Of a stretch of 64,000 bases of DNA, positions 13,439 to 27,300 are shown piece by piece. Numbering within the stretch: position 1 is the stretch's first letter; the number at the start of each line of letters is the position of its first letter. The notes beneath the pieces were generated by a model, which saw only the letters and a list, made by a program, of their open reading frames with translations, was not told the DNA's origin and ran no database searches. Made by a program: the position numbers and the translations under genes. The stretch comes from Muricea muricata (lineage: Eukaryota; Cnidaria; Anthozoa; Malacalcyonacea; Plexauridae): positions 41,413,559 through 41,477,558 of the forward strand of contig OY979718.1 in the NCBI GenBank assembly GCA_963855995.1, given 5' to 3'.

Positions 13439-13940
13439 CCGGGTGTCTCAAAAAAAGTATCGATGTTTGATTTATACCGTTAAAACTGGACTTGCTGTTT
13501 CGCTGAAATAGACTTCACGGAATTCCAAAAGGCCTAACTTAATTTTTTATATTAAGGTGTAGATATTTAAGCAATATTCAATGAGATATTACAGTTTCAT
13601 TTCGAAGAAGCAATTTCGAAAATACTTAAAATTACCATAAATCGAGCTATTAAATTAACATTTAATTTAATTTTGTTGTTGTTAACACAGATCAGGCAAT
13701 CGAAGCAGCCAGGGCGAATCGCCTTGAGATTAAAGGTTGCTTCTTCAAAATTTTGAATACCCGCGAAAAATAGCCAATGTCTTCGAATAAATTTAATAGG
13801 CCGATTTAATCAATTTTGTCGCCCAATTTCAACCGAACCTCAGCTTAAAACATTTATATTTCGTTCAATATTGAATGAACTTCAAGCCTATATACCAATA
13901 TATTAAATTAAACGCCGATACTTTTTTTTTAGACACCCGG
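13439..13940. mobile_element. Mariner/Tc1-like MITE with TA target duplication
   Basis: A 502-bp element with terminal inverted repeats starting CCGGGTGTCTCAAAAAAAGT and ending in the complementary ACACCCGG, flanked by TA on both sides (13437-13438 and 13941-13942). No transposase frame is present. The TIR start (GGGTGTC plus an A-run) resembles that of the MITE at 40586-41032, so the two may have been moved by related transposases. It sits 140 bp after the WASHC2 stop codon. Confidence 0.75.
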
Positions 13941-14021
13941 TACACTTATCACACGATCAACAGTAAATGTATTAACTAAAGATCTGTATATATAATACTA
14001 TAACTGGCAGAGCGAGTAAAT

Positions 14022-14188
<167 letters not shown>

Positions 14189-14317
14189 TTATTTGCCGGT
14201 TAAGAGGTCCGTATAGGGAAATATTTCCCAAGGTCTCAAAAACGGCCGAAGGCCGAGGGACGTTTTTGAGACCGAGGGAAATATTTCCCTATACGGACCG
14301 ACCAAACCGGCAAATAA
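14189..14317. repeat. Long palindromic hairpin element
   Basis: Arms 14189-14244 and 14261-14317 are near-perfect complements. The left arm runs TTATTTGCCGG... to GGTCTCAAAAACG; the right arm runs CGTTTTTGAGACC... to CCGGCAAATAA; the spacer is about 16 bp. It abuts the (TA)n tract. A related GC-rich stretch (CGGTCCGTACGG) follows at about 14378-14405. Probably a small foldback transposon. Confidence 0.75.
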
Positions 14318-14319
14318 TT

Positions 14320-16210
14320 GGTTTATTTTTTTTCTAATATTTACTTGCATTTATTTGCGTGGATTTAAACCTCGCGCGGTCCGTACGGCCTCATACGGAC
14401 CGCTCGTGTAGCCAATCAGATTGCAGAAAAGGCTAAAATATGATTTCGGACCGCAAGAAAACAAATAAATATATATATTTGATTGTATACAAGTTCTCTG
14501 GATTAAATAATTACTTTTATTGAGCTTTCGACTCGGTTCTTCGAGCCTTCACCAGAATAATCTATTTATGAATTTCTATTTATGATTATTCACCAGAATA
14601 ATCTAAGTATGATATATGCAATTTATATTGACCATTTCCGCACAGTGATCGACTTTTTGAAGGAAATTTTCTGCAATTGTGGTAAGCCTGAGGGAAGTTT
14701 AATTCTAAGAATTTTGTATCTCGAACAGCTACTAATGAATTACCTTAATTTGCCACTGCAACCAAAGAACAACAACATTTCCAGACAAGTCTCACTGGCG
14801 TTTTTAGTTTCTTGATATCTTGTTTTGTTTTAGAGATACTTTGTGATTTTGAAACGTACAAATTAGGTGTCTCTTGCGTCATCTACTCGTACGACTATTC
14901 TATCCTGTACACTGCAGTAAATGTCGTTTACATGGAAACTACATGGTATGAACATTGTACGCTTTTCAAATCATTACACTCGTGCAAATTTACAAAAGGT
15001 TTCGCCAATTACATCCTGAGATATTCATCGTTTTTAAAATTTCATTGTGAGTAAATGACGTGAAGAATTTAGTCTAATTTCATTCTAATTTGATTTAGTT
15101 TAGAATATAGAATAAAATAACTCTAATTTGCATTCTTTGATATTAACCTAAATATTTCGAAAACGAGGCAAGATATCGAGAAACCGAACACGCTATTTAG
15201 GCTCATCTGGGAAATGCGTTTCCAATTGAATCAACGATTTTCTCGTTGCAAGGGCACTTTAATTGAACACTTGGGTACTTGCAAGGAATGCACTAATTCG
15301 TGCAAAACATGTTTGTATTTTTGTTCACAGAAACTCCTCAATACTAAACTAAGTTGGTTATGTTTGCCTCAACCTCGGTAACTGACCTCAATTGAACTTT
15401 ACACAACCGAACCCTAATTATGGATTTCTAATTTATCAACTGGAATATCTAGTAAATGGATCATGCATTATCCCAGCACCCGAGGCTTTATATAAATATA
15501 AAAATTCAACTTACATGGTGTTTTTCAGAGTATATAAACTCTGTAAATAAACATCCCCATAAATCATCGCGTCTCTTTCATCGCCCCTTTCCCCCTTGTC
15601 TTCTTGTCCTCTCCCGTTTCCGTTCTTTTAGTCCAGAGCTTTACCTCAAACACTTCTTTTTCGGCCCTTTCCCATGCGATATATAGTTATAGCACGCTCT
15701 CTTTGTAATGTGTGGTTAAAAGTATAATAATTATAATAATCATAGTAAGCTAGCTAACCTATAATTAGTTACATTAATGTTTAGTTGTTCTTTAATACAT
15801 GGCATATATTTATATAAATTCATGTCCCTTGTTTTATACTAAAAACAGACTGCGCATTTTTAGTAACGCATATTTTGTACGTCATATTTTGTGAACGGCA
15901 GCCATGTTGGATCCCCTACTGTGGAATGGACGATCCCCCTTTAAGACAAACTTTTGAATCATGCAATTGGAATTTTTTACCATATTGTTACGAATGTGGG
16001 TAAATGAAGGAACCCCTCCCAGTTTCACTGACCCCTCCTAATCTGCTGAACGTCTGACATTATACTTTCCTTTGTGCAAGTTATTAGATCAAAGTGTTAA
16101 AATGTGTAATATTTGTAGCGGTTTTGAAAAGCCGAGCCATAATTCTGACTAGTCCAAGTTCTGTGTAATGTAATAACTTGAATTTGTGTACTTGTAAACA
16201 AATTTAATAT
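14320..16210. other. Intergenic region, no gene seen
   Basis: AT-rich sequence with short unrelated frames only. No splice-consistent exon, RNA gene or clear terminal repeat could be supported. The right end may contain the 5' untranslated part of the LINE that follows. Confidence 0.6.
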
Positions 16211-16361
16211 TTGACAGGATTTCGATACGCCATGGTTTCGATATATCATACAACGCAATTCACCAGATTGGATCAAGCATCTAGACCTTGTGACCCGTAT
16301 CACGGCCCATCAACGTCCAAAAACTTACTAACGCTAAATAATCCTAATACTAATATTTCAA

Positions 16362-17100
16362 CCGGTTGCTCTAAAATTACGCTTTTCCATTTAAACATCC
16401 GATCCTTAAAAAAGAGACCATTTTATTCAAATCCGTAATTTGGCTCGTGACAAAAACTATGAAGTTATTTCTTTGTCTGAAACCTGGCTGAATAGTTCTG
16501 TGAAAAATGCGGAAATCAACATCGAAGGATATAAATTATTTGGACAAGACAGACTGGGAATGCGTGGAGGTGGTGTTGGTGTTTATATCCGGGATCCATT
16601 AAAGGCGAAAGTTTTGAAAGACATATCGAGTATTTCTGATTCCGGATTCCACCAGCTTTGGTTACAATTACAACATAAGAAGATAAAATCTGTCTTGATT
16701 TGTGTGACGGATAGACCGCCAAGTTGTCCAGTATCTTGTCTTGATGAGCTATTAAAACCAAGTTTCACCAGCGTGCTTACATTCAATAAACCTATTATAG
16801 TTTTGGGAGATCTCAATTGTAACCTGTTACAAAATTCTCCTGAAAATAAGGTATTGGGCAATTTCATATCTGAGTTGAACTTGAAACAACTGATCACATC
16901 ACCAACCAGGATAACCGACACCTGCAGTTCTCTGATTGACGTCATCATGGTTTCAACTCCTGACCTAGCTAGTACATGAAAGCGGCACCATGACTCATGC
17001 TATAAGCGACCATCTCCCGGTTTATGTGGTGTTAAAATTGAAGCGTCCCATACCCCCACCCTGTTATATTACAGTAAGGAGCTACAAGAAGTACAATTCC
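16362..17100 (+). pseudogene. LINE endonuclease domain, frameshifted
   Basis: Endonuclease landmarks are readable across three frames: FHLNIRSL near 16386, SETWLN at about 16475, GGGVGVYI at about 16567, GDLNCN at about 16806, and the SDHLPV motif at about 17007. These correspond to the conserved Asn, Glu, Asp/Asn and catalytic Ser-Asp-His of the APE-type nuclease. Two frameshifts (about 16435 and 16980) break it. It joins the RT region downstream. Confidence 0.8.
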
Positions 17101-19227
17101 GAATCGTTTTTAATCGATCTTGCATCAAAATCTGATCAAATTTTACCAATATTTACAGAAAACGATGTAAATATTAAACAATCTGTGTTCAATGATGTTT
17201 TTCTCTCCACTTTGGAAAAACATGCTCCAGTTACGACCATCAAAGTTCGAAATCGCCCCTGTCCTTATGTCACACAAGAAATTAAAGCATTAATGAATGA
17301 AAGAGATCAACTACATCGCAAATTTTAGCTGTCACGTGATATCAATGACTGGCAGGCCTATAAAGATGCTCGAAACTCTGTCAAAAATACACTCAAGAAT
17401 AGTGAGAAGAATTATGTATGTAATGAAGTTAATACTCATAAAGATGACGTTGGATCTTTGTGGAAAATTATAAATCGGATTATACCCCGTAAAGAGAGAT
17501 CAACGCATGTTTATAGTAAATCCACTGAACAGATTGCCAATGACTTTAATGAGTATTTCGTTTCGGTTGGAAAATTAGCGGCAAATGCTGCTGTACAGCT
17601 CGCTAAAGACAATCGTATATTTGATATTCCAGCCGAAAGAAACTCTCCCTTGTTTAATGGAAACACTTTCAATTTTTCACCAGTTTCTTGCACAGAGATA
17701 CAGCGAATTATAAAATCTATGCCTTCCAATAAATCACCGGGTCCAGACAAAGTCAATATGCGGGTTATAAAGGACGTGCTCCCAGTCATACTGGGTCCGT
17801 TAACTGACATTATCAATACGTCCCTTACTACATCTACTTTCCCCGACTACTGGAAGGAGGCTGAAGTCATTCCTTTGTTGAAAGAGGGAGACCACGAACA
17901 TGCTTCAAATAATCGCCCACTCTCCCTTCTCAAAGTCGCCTCAAAGATTTGTGAGAAAGTCGCCTTCAATCAATTCAGCTTATACTTGAGCCAAAATAAT
18001 CACTTAAACCCTCACCAAAGTGGTAATAAAAAACATCATTCCACAGAAAGTTTAAATATCTTGGTGTGTGACTCTTTATTGAATGCTATGGACAACAAGA
18101 AGATTTCCGCTGTGATATTGTTGGACCTATCTAAGGCTTTCGATAGTATCAGTCATGATATTTTACTTCGAAAGTTGAAGTGCGTTGGCGCATCCGAGAA
18201 ATCAGTCAAATGGTTCCAAAGTTATCTATCAGGTCGAACTCAAAGGGTGCGAATTGGCTCATCTGTTTCAAAGGCCCTCCCCATAACTCATGGTATCCCA
18301 CAGGGAGCTATCCTTTCACCTCTTCTCTTCTCCCTACACACAAACGATCTTCCTTCAATGGTACAAGTTTCCAAACTGGATTCCTTTGTTGATGACTCAA
18401 AGATGTTACTATCATTTCCGATTGAACACGCCGTAGATGCAAAGCACCATCTTGAAACAGATCTAAACAAAGTTGCCACTTGGTGTTGTGAGAACGAACT
18501 GTTAATCAATCCAGGAAAAACAAAGTTTCTACTGGTAGGGACACGCCAGTTATTAAAAACACTACCTTTAGACATGTCGCTAACATTTTTAAAGAAAACA
18601 CTTTTACCCGTGTCGTATGCTAAAGATCTTGGAGTAACGTTTGACCGTTACCTAACGTTTGATAAACATGTCGGTGACATTGTATCCTCATGTATGGCTA
18701 AACTTTGTCAAATAAATCGAGTTAAACATTGCTTCGATTGCGATACGTTGATTAAGATCATCACGACACTCGTATTAAGTAAATTATATTATTGTTCTTC
18801 CATTTGGTGCAATACATCTACTAACAATATTAAAAAATTACAAGCAGTTCAAAACTTTGCATGTCGTATTATCACAAACACCAACAAATTCGACCATATT
18901 ACTCCTGCTCTTTACAAAATTGGTTGGCTGCCTGTCAAGGAACATCTCGAATATAGGGATATTATTATGTCCTACAAATGTATGAACGCACTCGCTCCGC
19001 CATATCTATGTGAATTATTCAACAAACGTGCACAAATCCACGATCGTGCCACCAGAAATAAAGAGTTATTACATATTCCGTTATGCAACACAGCATCGGG
19101 TCAGAGGAGTTTCCGATTTAGAGCTGTTAGACTCTGGAACAACCTAGACAACGAACTAAAACAACTTCCGTTCGATACATTCAAGAAGAAAATAAAAGCA
19201 AACATGTTCGATCATTATTTTAACTAG
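17101..19227 (+). pseudogene. LINE reverse transcriptase domain
   Basis: One in-frame stop at 17326 precedes an open 589-residue stretch (17458-19227). RT motifs in order: SPGPDKVN, the NNRPLSLL variant of the usual NYRPISLL, DLSKAFDSISH, GIPQGAILSP, and the catalytic F-V-D-D at 18385-18396 in place of the usual F-A-D-D. The C-terminal region with DHITPALYKIGWLPV and YKCMNALAPPYL is typical of CR1/jockey-group elements. The same C-terminal region recurs, broken, at 43419-44190. Confidence 0.85.
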
Positions 19228-20603
19228 TAATCTATTTTAGCCTGGTCAAATTACAAGATGTAACATTTTAAACAATTTTTAAAATATGTAAATGTTAGTA
19301 TTAGATTTATACGCAGATATGTAAATAAGTATTGAAAAACCCTGTTGGGAATGCTTATATTTATAATAATTTAGAATAATGATAACAGGACATAAACAAG
19401 TTTAAATGCCGAAACCGATGTACCGAGTACCTCCAAGTACCGCGCATTTTATGTAGTGATATCTCTCACGGTTCGTCTCACCATCCTTTTTCTTCACAGA
19501 TTGGCCTGTGTTTGACCTGAGTATTATCGGTATTGAATTGCGTTTAAAACGCAATTAGAGCGACACAAAATCCTCTAAAAACGTTTTCGGACGCAGCCAG
19601 GGATATCTTTATCTTTCAGATAAGATAGATAGAGGTAGATAGTTTAATAATTCACTCATTTACAGTAAAAATAGTGAATTGCTAAGTGATTACATTTAGG
19701 CATATAATGCGAATAGGACTATCATTATTATTAGATTATATAATGTAGAAAATTAAACCTGTTTACTAAAAGCGAGCAGTCATCAATTGTTTTCAAATTT
19801 TGAAAGCAATGCGCATGCTCAGAGTATTATTTGTAGCTCAGATAGCCGCATCACCTTTTGTTCTCATTGAATAAGATTACGATGTCCTTGCAGTTGTTTA
19901 TAATCTTCATGGTTGTAGCGATACTGCCTTGTGGCGAAGCTTAAAATAAAATTACATACAAGGACGCCGGAACTGTGGGGCAGCTGAGAGGGCAAGGGGA
20001 GGGGGCAAAGTGTGAAGTATAAAAAATATTGTATAAAAGACTGGAAGTAGACTTTTTTGCTTCGTTTTTGAGCAGTCAGTTTTCAAGGTGGCTTAGTGAT
20101 AATAAAATCCGCCGCTATGTGTTACTGTAAATTAAGAAAATCAGAGTCGTATTAATACATAATGTGATCACAAGCGGAATGACAAGAATGTGATAGGTAA
20201 TAATTTGGCTCAAGAAGAATGCAACTGACCCTCAAAATTCCCGGGTAAGGATTTTAACATGGTTAAAATTTTGTCGGTGCCCTTCAATAAACGTTTGCCC
20301 CCCCCCCTCTTCCACAATTCTCGTTCCGAGTGCAAACCTGTTTTAAAAAGACAAACAACAATGTCAGACTGCTCTGATGGTTTTAATTGGATCTATCCAC
20401 ATCTATTTTAATTTTACGTGGTCTTTGCCCATATAGTGTAAGATTACTGTAAATTATAATGAAATCAAAATATTTGATCAAACCGAGTTTTACACACGTG
20501 AAGCTAGTAAAATAAAATTAAACAAAAATATGCATGCAAATTAAAGTGCCAATAAAAAGAATTAGCTTATCCCTTCAATTCTATTCTTTTTCCTTTTGTC
20601 AAG
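19228..20603. other. Intergenic region, no gene seen
   Basis: AT-rich, with a C-run at about 20299-20308 and no supportable exon. The first few hundred bases may be LINE 3' UTR. Confidence 0.55.
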
Positions 20604-21104
20604 TTACTATGAAACGAAATTTTGCGTTTGCGAAGTATTTGTTGATTGCATTGCAATGATCGCTTAAAATGACGGTGTAACTTTGGTATAAGTTCTCTAG
20701 CTCTGTTCCTTTTCGGGCTATTAAACTTTATTCGATATGTAAATTACACAACTTATGACATCACTGTGCATAATGAGTATCTTTGAGATTGCTAGTTTTG
20801 TAGCATAAGATAATGAGAAACAACTAATACTGTGCTCTACGTGTGTAAACTACGATTAACCACTTGGTGTTTGTACTATTGTTCAGAATATATCGATCAC
20901 GTTGAAATTGCTGGTGATTTTTGAAAAGTTATGCGCTATGATGTCATATTAAGTTGTCTAATTTGCATTATCTAATAAAGTTTATTTAGCATCTTTAGAA
21001 GGAAAAGTTTGGAAATTTATTATGCCAAAGAAGTTACCCTGTGGTTTTAAGCCATCTTTACAATGCAATCAATAAATACTTGCACAAAATATCGTTTCAT
21101 ACGC
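20604..21104. mobile_element. Foldback element, copy 1
   Basis: About 500 bp with diverged inverted arms of about 90 bp: TATGAAACGAAATTTTG... on the left and ...CAAAATATCGTTTCATA on the right, also pairing through AGTATTTGTTGATTGCATTG. The interior contains ACTTATGACATCACTGTGC, which also occurs with two changes in the foldback element at 41784-42320, so both belong to one family. No ORF. Confidence 0.6.
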
Positions 21105-21265
21105 ACTTTACATCGGACTCGTAGCAACATAATCTATCATTACAGTAATTGTAGGGTATCATCTGAACTGGTATAACTTCACGGCTTTGACGATGCAAAG
21201 TGCAAAGTTTTCGCAAGATATGAATCACGTATAGAAATTTCAATGGTATAACTGTAAGAGATCTT

Positions 21266-21271
21266 TTTATT
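21266..21271 (-). terminator. Poly(A) signal of the DD3-3-like gene
   Basis: AATAAA on the minus strand, 83 bases beyond the stop codon of the DD3-3-like gene, within an A-rich stretch. It is well placed for the end of the transcript. Confidence 0.55.
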
Positions 21272-21353
21272 TTTTCATGGCGATATGTTTCTGTAGTTAA
21301 TATGAAGAGACAAGCTAGTTTTTTCTTATAGCACTACACGTGATACAATGTTT

Positions 21354-24300
21354 TTACTTCTTAACGGGTGCCCGTGGTCCATGAACGACAAGCCTTCCTT
21401 TTTGGTTACGATTGGTGAAATTGTTATTCCGTGTACACATGTAATAATATGTACCCGGGGCAAACCTCAATAACATGCCACGATAGGATGCTGGGGCGTT
21501 GTTCAATAGGTCATTAAATGCTTGTTTTTGCGGCGAGGCCTTGCAAAGTGTCATGCTGTTGTAGTAACCAGAAGAGGCCATGCTTAGGATAAGATCTTCT
21601 TTAGTCTTTGTTTCCTTATCACTTGACCAGATGATTTCTGCTTTAGGAAACATGGATAATGGTTGTTCGGAGGTGATAGGGTAGTTCACAGAAGGATCGC
21701 TCATTTCCACCATGTTATTACGGTCTGTACCTACATTGTGATCATTCATATTTAGCCACAAATCATATTTACCTGTTTACGCGGTAAATAATAATAGAAC
21801 TATACGTTTTATGGTTCAATCATTATATCATATACTCCTTACACGAGATACCTTGGTCAATTTGGGATGAAATATGCATCTAAATGCAATCGACTGAAAA
21901 CTCGCATTTCAAATTCTAATTCAAACTTTACCTGCTGTTCCTTGACCATCGTTATTTTTGGGATTGGTGTTCGATCCTTAAAAAAGAAGTCATCTTAATT
22001 AAGGTAAACCGTTCGTTTCTCTCCGTGTGTTTGCGCCACACTAGCACTACTCACCAAAAGTCTGCTGATTGTATAATCAGAAGGATTGCTCAATCCACAA
22101 GAGATTGACTGTTCGATATACTAAGCCAAAATGCAAGTACATTATGATAGCTCTCTCCGCTAGCCCAAAGTGGTAGTAATATATATGTAGACTTAATTAC
22201 ACACGGCTGCAAAAGTCTCTGTAAAGCTAGAGAGAGTTACGATGGCAAAAAAATAGGTACTGAAAAATAATTATGCTATAGCATTTGTGAATCCCGAACG
22301 CTGATTTGTTTAGAGCCGTGTTTACACAACTCAATGCAAACACGGAAAATTTCCCGCCACTTGTAAACACGGAAATTTTTCGTATTCTTCGGGCTTTTGA
22401 CATTGCTATATTATGAAAAAATATAAAAGATTTTTCCGTGTTGATATAGAGTTATATCAACACTCGTGGAAATTGGAATTTAAAATTTCCACTCGTGTTG
22501 ATATAACTGTATATCAACACGGAAAAATGTTTTATATTTCTTGAATATAACATAACTTGCCTACAATCTTCTAAATCTATCGTTAACTCACCAGTCCATT
22601 GAATATGGACAAGACTGTTGTGTGCAATGCTGAGTCGTTTGGGGATGAAATCATACTCTACTGCTGGGTAAACTTGCACGATGTTTCCGCGCTTTCCTCG
22701 CACGTTCAAATTGTAAATGACGTCATTATCCGAGACGGATTTAGGCCTGGGTAACAGCTTGAACATATGAGAGCGATCTTGGAAAGTGCGTCCAAATTGA
22801 GCTGTGTTGATGGCGAGTTGTAAAGGCAACTGAACGTAACCAACTTTCACCTTTGGATTGTTTAGAACTGGGGAATATACGCCATTGTTCCTGCATAATA
22901 AATGTCATTGACTTGTACATTTTATTTTGTATTCCGTCTTTTAGATGTACAAATGACGAAACTTATGATTTATGTAGGAAACTCATTTTATATTTTTGAT
23001 AATTACGACTCGTAAAAATATTATTTGTCTAAGTGATCATTTTTGTCCAAACTCTCAATGACTAATAACAAAATATGGTTGATGTGCATGATAGATTAGT
23101 GCGGATATTTACTTGAGAATACGTACGTGTATGACTGTTACCATGTATACATGTGGGTTATGCTTGATAGTACAATTCGCGTAATAGGAAATCAGGTTGT
23201 TTTTAATTTGGTTAAAACATATAGCAAAGAAGGTCTTGAAATTGAATGAAATACTTTTTCTTGAACGTTTTGTATTTTCGATTCCTAGCTCTCTCATTCA
23301 TGTAATAATAAGTGGGCCTACCAAAGCCATACAGTTGACTTAGCTTGATATCGGACAATGTATACATGCCCAACGTCCCTTAAGCATTGACTTTTAATGA
23401 AGCCCAAAAATACTTACGGGTCATTGTTTTGATCACTGAATGTGTTAAATGGTGGATAATCTCCAGTCGAAATGTTGTATCTAAAATAAATTTTAGGTTA
23501 GATGATCTAAAAAAGAATAGTGGATTTTAAAGGGTAACAATGTTAAAATCTAAACATATTTATGCAAGTTTACGATCCACTAATTAACCTGAAAATATTG
23601 ATTGAATGGTGAACGTTAAGATTTTCAGGGATAACGTTAAGGCTGGATCTCCGGCATATAATTTTATGATCTCCATATGACAAAAACCTCATCGAATAAT
23701 TGTCTTATTATAGATTGCATTACAAAGAGTTATTACAAAGTAAAAACTGAAGAGTTATTGCAATGTGAAAACTGATATATTAACGTTGCCGCTTGCTTTT
23801 AACTTGCATGTCGCCGACTCAAACTACAGCGATATCAACGCATAGAACCAATGTATGATATAACTTCAGTCACATGCACTGCAAAAATTCTGATTGCAGC
23901 TATTTACACTTAGAAGGAGCGTTACCACAAAGCTGGTGGTGAAGTCGGTCGTGAGAATTCCGTGTAAAACGATCGATTTTATGCACCAAGTTGGCAAAAA
24001 TATTGGCCTGAATATTTGAAAAGTAAGCCAAAATTATAATGGAGTATCAGAATGGAATATCGAAATGTGTTCGACCTGGTCAGTGATTTCCATCATTACC
24101 TTATTCGTAAAACACATCTTTGAGCGTGACCAGATGGAAAGTTTGGAAGGACCCAGGTGTAGTTGAGGGGGACCACATTTTGAGCATTTCCTAAATGATT
24201 TGATCTTGTGTATGGAGCCTTTTTACATTCTGGTGGATCAAGTGCGACCAAACAGCGTTTCAACGACTCCACATCGTTGTCAGCCATTTTTAAATTATCA

Positions 24301-27300
24301 ATATCTTCAGAGCGATAAGGAATGGCCCAGATAAGACGAAGGTTCCTAGAGCTTGCTGCTTTACACTCTTGCTCCGTTTGATATCGTGGGTATTCTTCTA
24401 AGTAGTTGCTGAACGAGACCCAGAGACCATCATTTTTTTCGCAGTCGATTTTATTGTTATAAATTGAGTCATGACGGAAACCATCTGTGCTTTTAGGATA
24501 GTATTGAAGACATTCCCCTGCAAATAAAATTTTTTATTTTGATTGCATCATGAAAAATCTATTTAATGTTCAAAAAGACCATTATCTATACTATGTCTCA
24601 TTGCTGAGTATCACTGTGTAACCGTGTTGAAACATCAGGTAAAAACTGACATGACATGGTTTTTTTGGACAGCTGCTCTTTCTCACTGATCAAGACTTTT
24701 AAATCAGACGATAAGTTTACACCACTTGTTGTCTAAGAAACTACAACTCACAGAGGTTGAACACATAAAATACAGTCTCGTCTCCGACGCTTTGATAAAT
24801 ATACCTGTAGGTAAATTCACAAAGAATGTATACCAAAAAAAATCGTTGGATTTGTAACATTCAAATTTAAATAAGAGTGTCCCAGGATCGACTATATCCG
24901 GAATTTCATGACCAAGTAGTTGTGCTTATGTCCGAGAAGGTGAAACAACCGAAGAGTTGCGTCAACAAATACTAAAATCCGGTTGTCAGAATTCTCGTTG
25001 ATATAGTCGCTGTTGCACTGTGCAACTTGTCTCGAATTTATTTTAAAAATGGATGTTTCAAGGATGTTTCACTGTGGAACGTTTCTTGCAACTTGTCTCG
25101 CAATCTCTGTAGAGACTGGGACCTATTTTTGAATAGCGAGTTTTGAACAGAAATGTTGTGAGACAAGTTGCAAGAGGGATGTTAAACGGTGCAATGGCTA
25201 GAAAATTCATTGCAGCGTTGCGTGAATTGTTGCGAAAAGTAGAACCTGATAATTATACTTCGTGCAATGCTTCTTTCAACAAAAATGTTACGTGATTTAT
25301 CATTGCGAGGCATGTTACACCTTGCAATTTCGCTTGCAACCTGTGTCGCAACAAAATTGTGAGACAAGTTGCATAGTGTAACAAAGGTCTTAACACTTGG
25401 TCTTAGTTTGAATATTAAAGGAGGTCAGAATCGGGCACTATTACTGATCGTTCTCCTGCTCCACAATTTATCGTCAATTGAAAATGGACAAGCCTAAGTT
25501 ACTACAAAATGTATACATGGACAAACAAAAATAAAAGTCGATGTTTAGCGAAAGCCATGAGAGGTAACATACTAGTAGATAAAGAAACATCACCATATTG
25601 TGGCACTCATCATCTTGAGCAGTAAGCCACAGAAATATTAGGGCAGGGGCATTTACAATTTTTTAACAACCAACACCGAAACGATTATGGAGTCGCAGTG
25701 CTTCTTCTTTTCTAAAACCCCCTTCGCTTTTGTAGGCGGGAGCTATGTGTCCTACCTCTGCCTCTCCCAATCTTTACTTCACCGTAAGAATAATACCTTT
25801 ATTTTTGGAATTGAAACTTTCTTTTTGATAATATCGACAAAAGCTTTCATTATGAGCAAGTACAGCTATATCAATCCAGTCAGTGGGATGCCAATAAGGA
25901 TAGTAATCTCGCTCCTCTGGACACTCGTAGCCATGTTGAACTCCATTTGGATTTTGGCGAGTGTAAATACTCGTCGTGCTCTTAAGTTTCTGATCTGCTG
26001 TGAATAGCCCTGCAAAAGAAAGAAACCTAAAGGGAATACCGTTTATTTCAAATAGATGAGGGTGCAGGAGCTAGTAGACGCACAAATCGAATTTTGGAGG
26101 AAACAGGAGGCGCATGCCGTCCCCTGCAGATTTCGTCCATCATTACCCATTGTAGAAGCGTTTAGTACAAATCGTCCTTTGCATTTCACCCAACCAAAAC
26201 GCGTCATACAAAATGGAACCTGATAAGTTTTGTCCTTTCCTTGTGACCATGTAATATAGTTTGCTCTTGTGAACAGAGCAGTTCACTACCAATGGTCACT
26301 ACATGGTTCCTCAGTTGCCCTTTCAATTAACTTAGATTTGGGCATTTTCACATTGGAAAACAGACAGATTGATTGTACACCACATTCCTATACATGCTTA
26401 TTACAATTCATAAAGCTATATTCATGCGTGTCAAAAGACTCACCTTGATTACGATTTCTTTTGTTACATTTGTCATACCATTCCCAAGATTCGTGCAGTC
26501 CCCTGGAGTAGCTACTTGAAGCTTGTTGCAACCTTGTTTTCTTGTATGCGCGACTAGTGTGGGTATATTTATGATACGTAGGAGTGTGTGTGAGACGTCC
26601 TAAAAAGGCAAATCATGGTTCAAATTAGGTATAACGTATTTTTGTACAGTTTTAATCCCTCGTCAAATATGAATATCCGTGAATTAACAACTTACACTAA
26701 GTTCCTCCACAGTGAATACAAGACATATTGTGTTTTGATCTAAAGCGTTTAGAGCTATCAGACTACTACAATATGTTGCAATGAATTTCAATTTCAATTT
26801 GAAAAGGTTCAGGGGTTTTTACACACCCTATACATACACCTAATAATTGATAAATATGTTATTTCAATGGATTTGAACTGCTAGGAATTAGATCTTTTCA
26901 AGCAAGCAATTATATTAGATCTTTTCAAGCAAAACATAGCGGAGTTATTTTGTATCGCGTTGCATTGTGGTCTAGTCTTAGTAAAAAACCTAATCATTCA
27001 AAAGTCGTTATCGTCGAAGAAATACACAATGCAGAAAATATTGTGATTGAGAGTTTTATTCGGAATACATGCAGTTATTCTGAGGATTTGTGTGTTATTA
27101 TCAAGTGTCTTGCATTATTGTTCCGTTTCTGGATAAAACAATCCCATTATTAGTGTTTATGTTTGGGGGTTGGAAAATCCACAGAGTGCATTGATTGACC
27201 AAGTATATTACACAGTACACGGTGTAGATTTTTCATGACCTGAAACGACAAAGTAAAAATTCACATTTTGAGCGAAGGTCCTTGGTCGGGAAGTTAGTCC

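Larger units (their letters stand above)
16211..19227 (+). mobile_element. Non-LTR (LINE) retrotransposon, CR1/jockey-like, decayed
   Basis: Encodes an AP-type endonuclease followed by a reverse transcriptase in the order typical of single-apurinic-endonuclease LINEs. There is no RNase H domain after the RT. The first ORF normally found upstream is missing or unrecognisable, which fits 5' truncation. The coding frame changes at about 16435 and 16980 and is stopped once in frame at 17326-17328, so this copy is dead. The 3' boundary is not clear; non-coding sequence after 19227 may include its 3' UTR. Clade assignment (CR1, L2 or Rex-like) needs a phylogeny. Confidence 0.85.
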
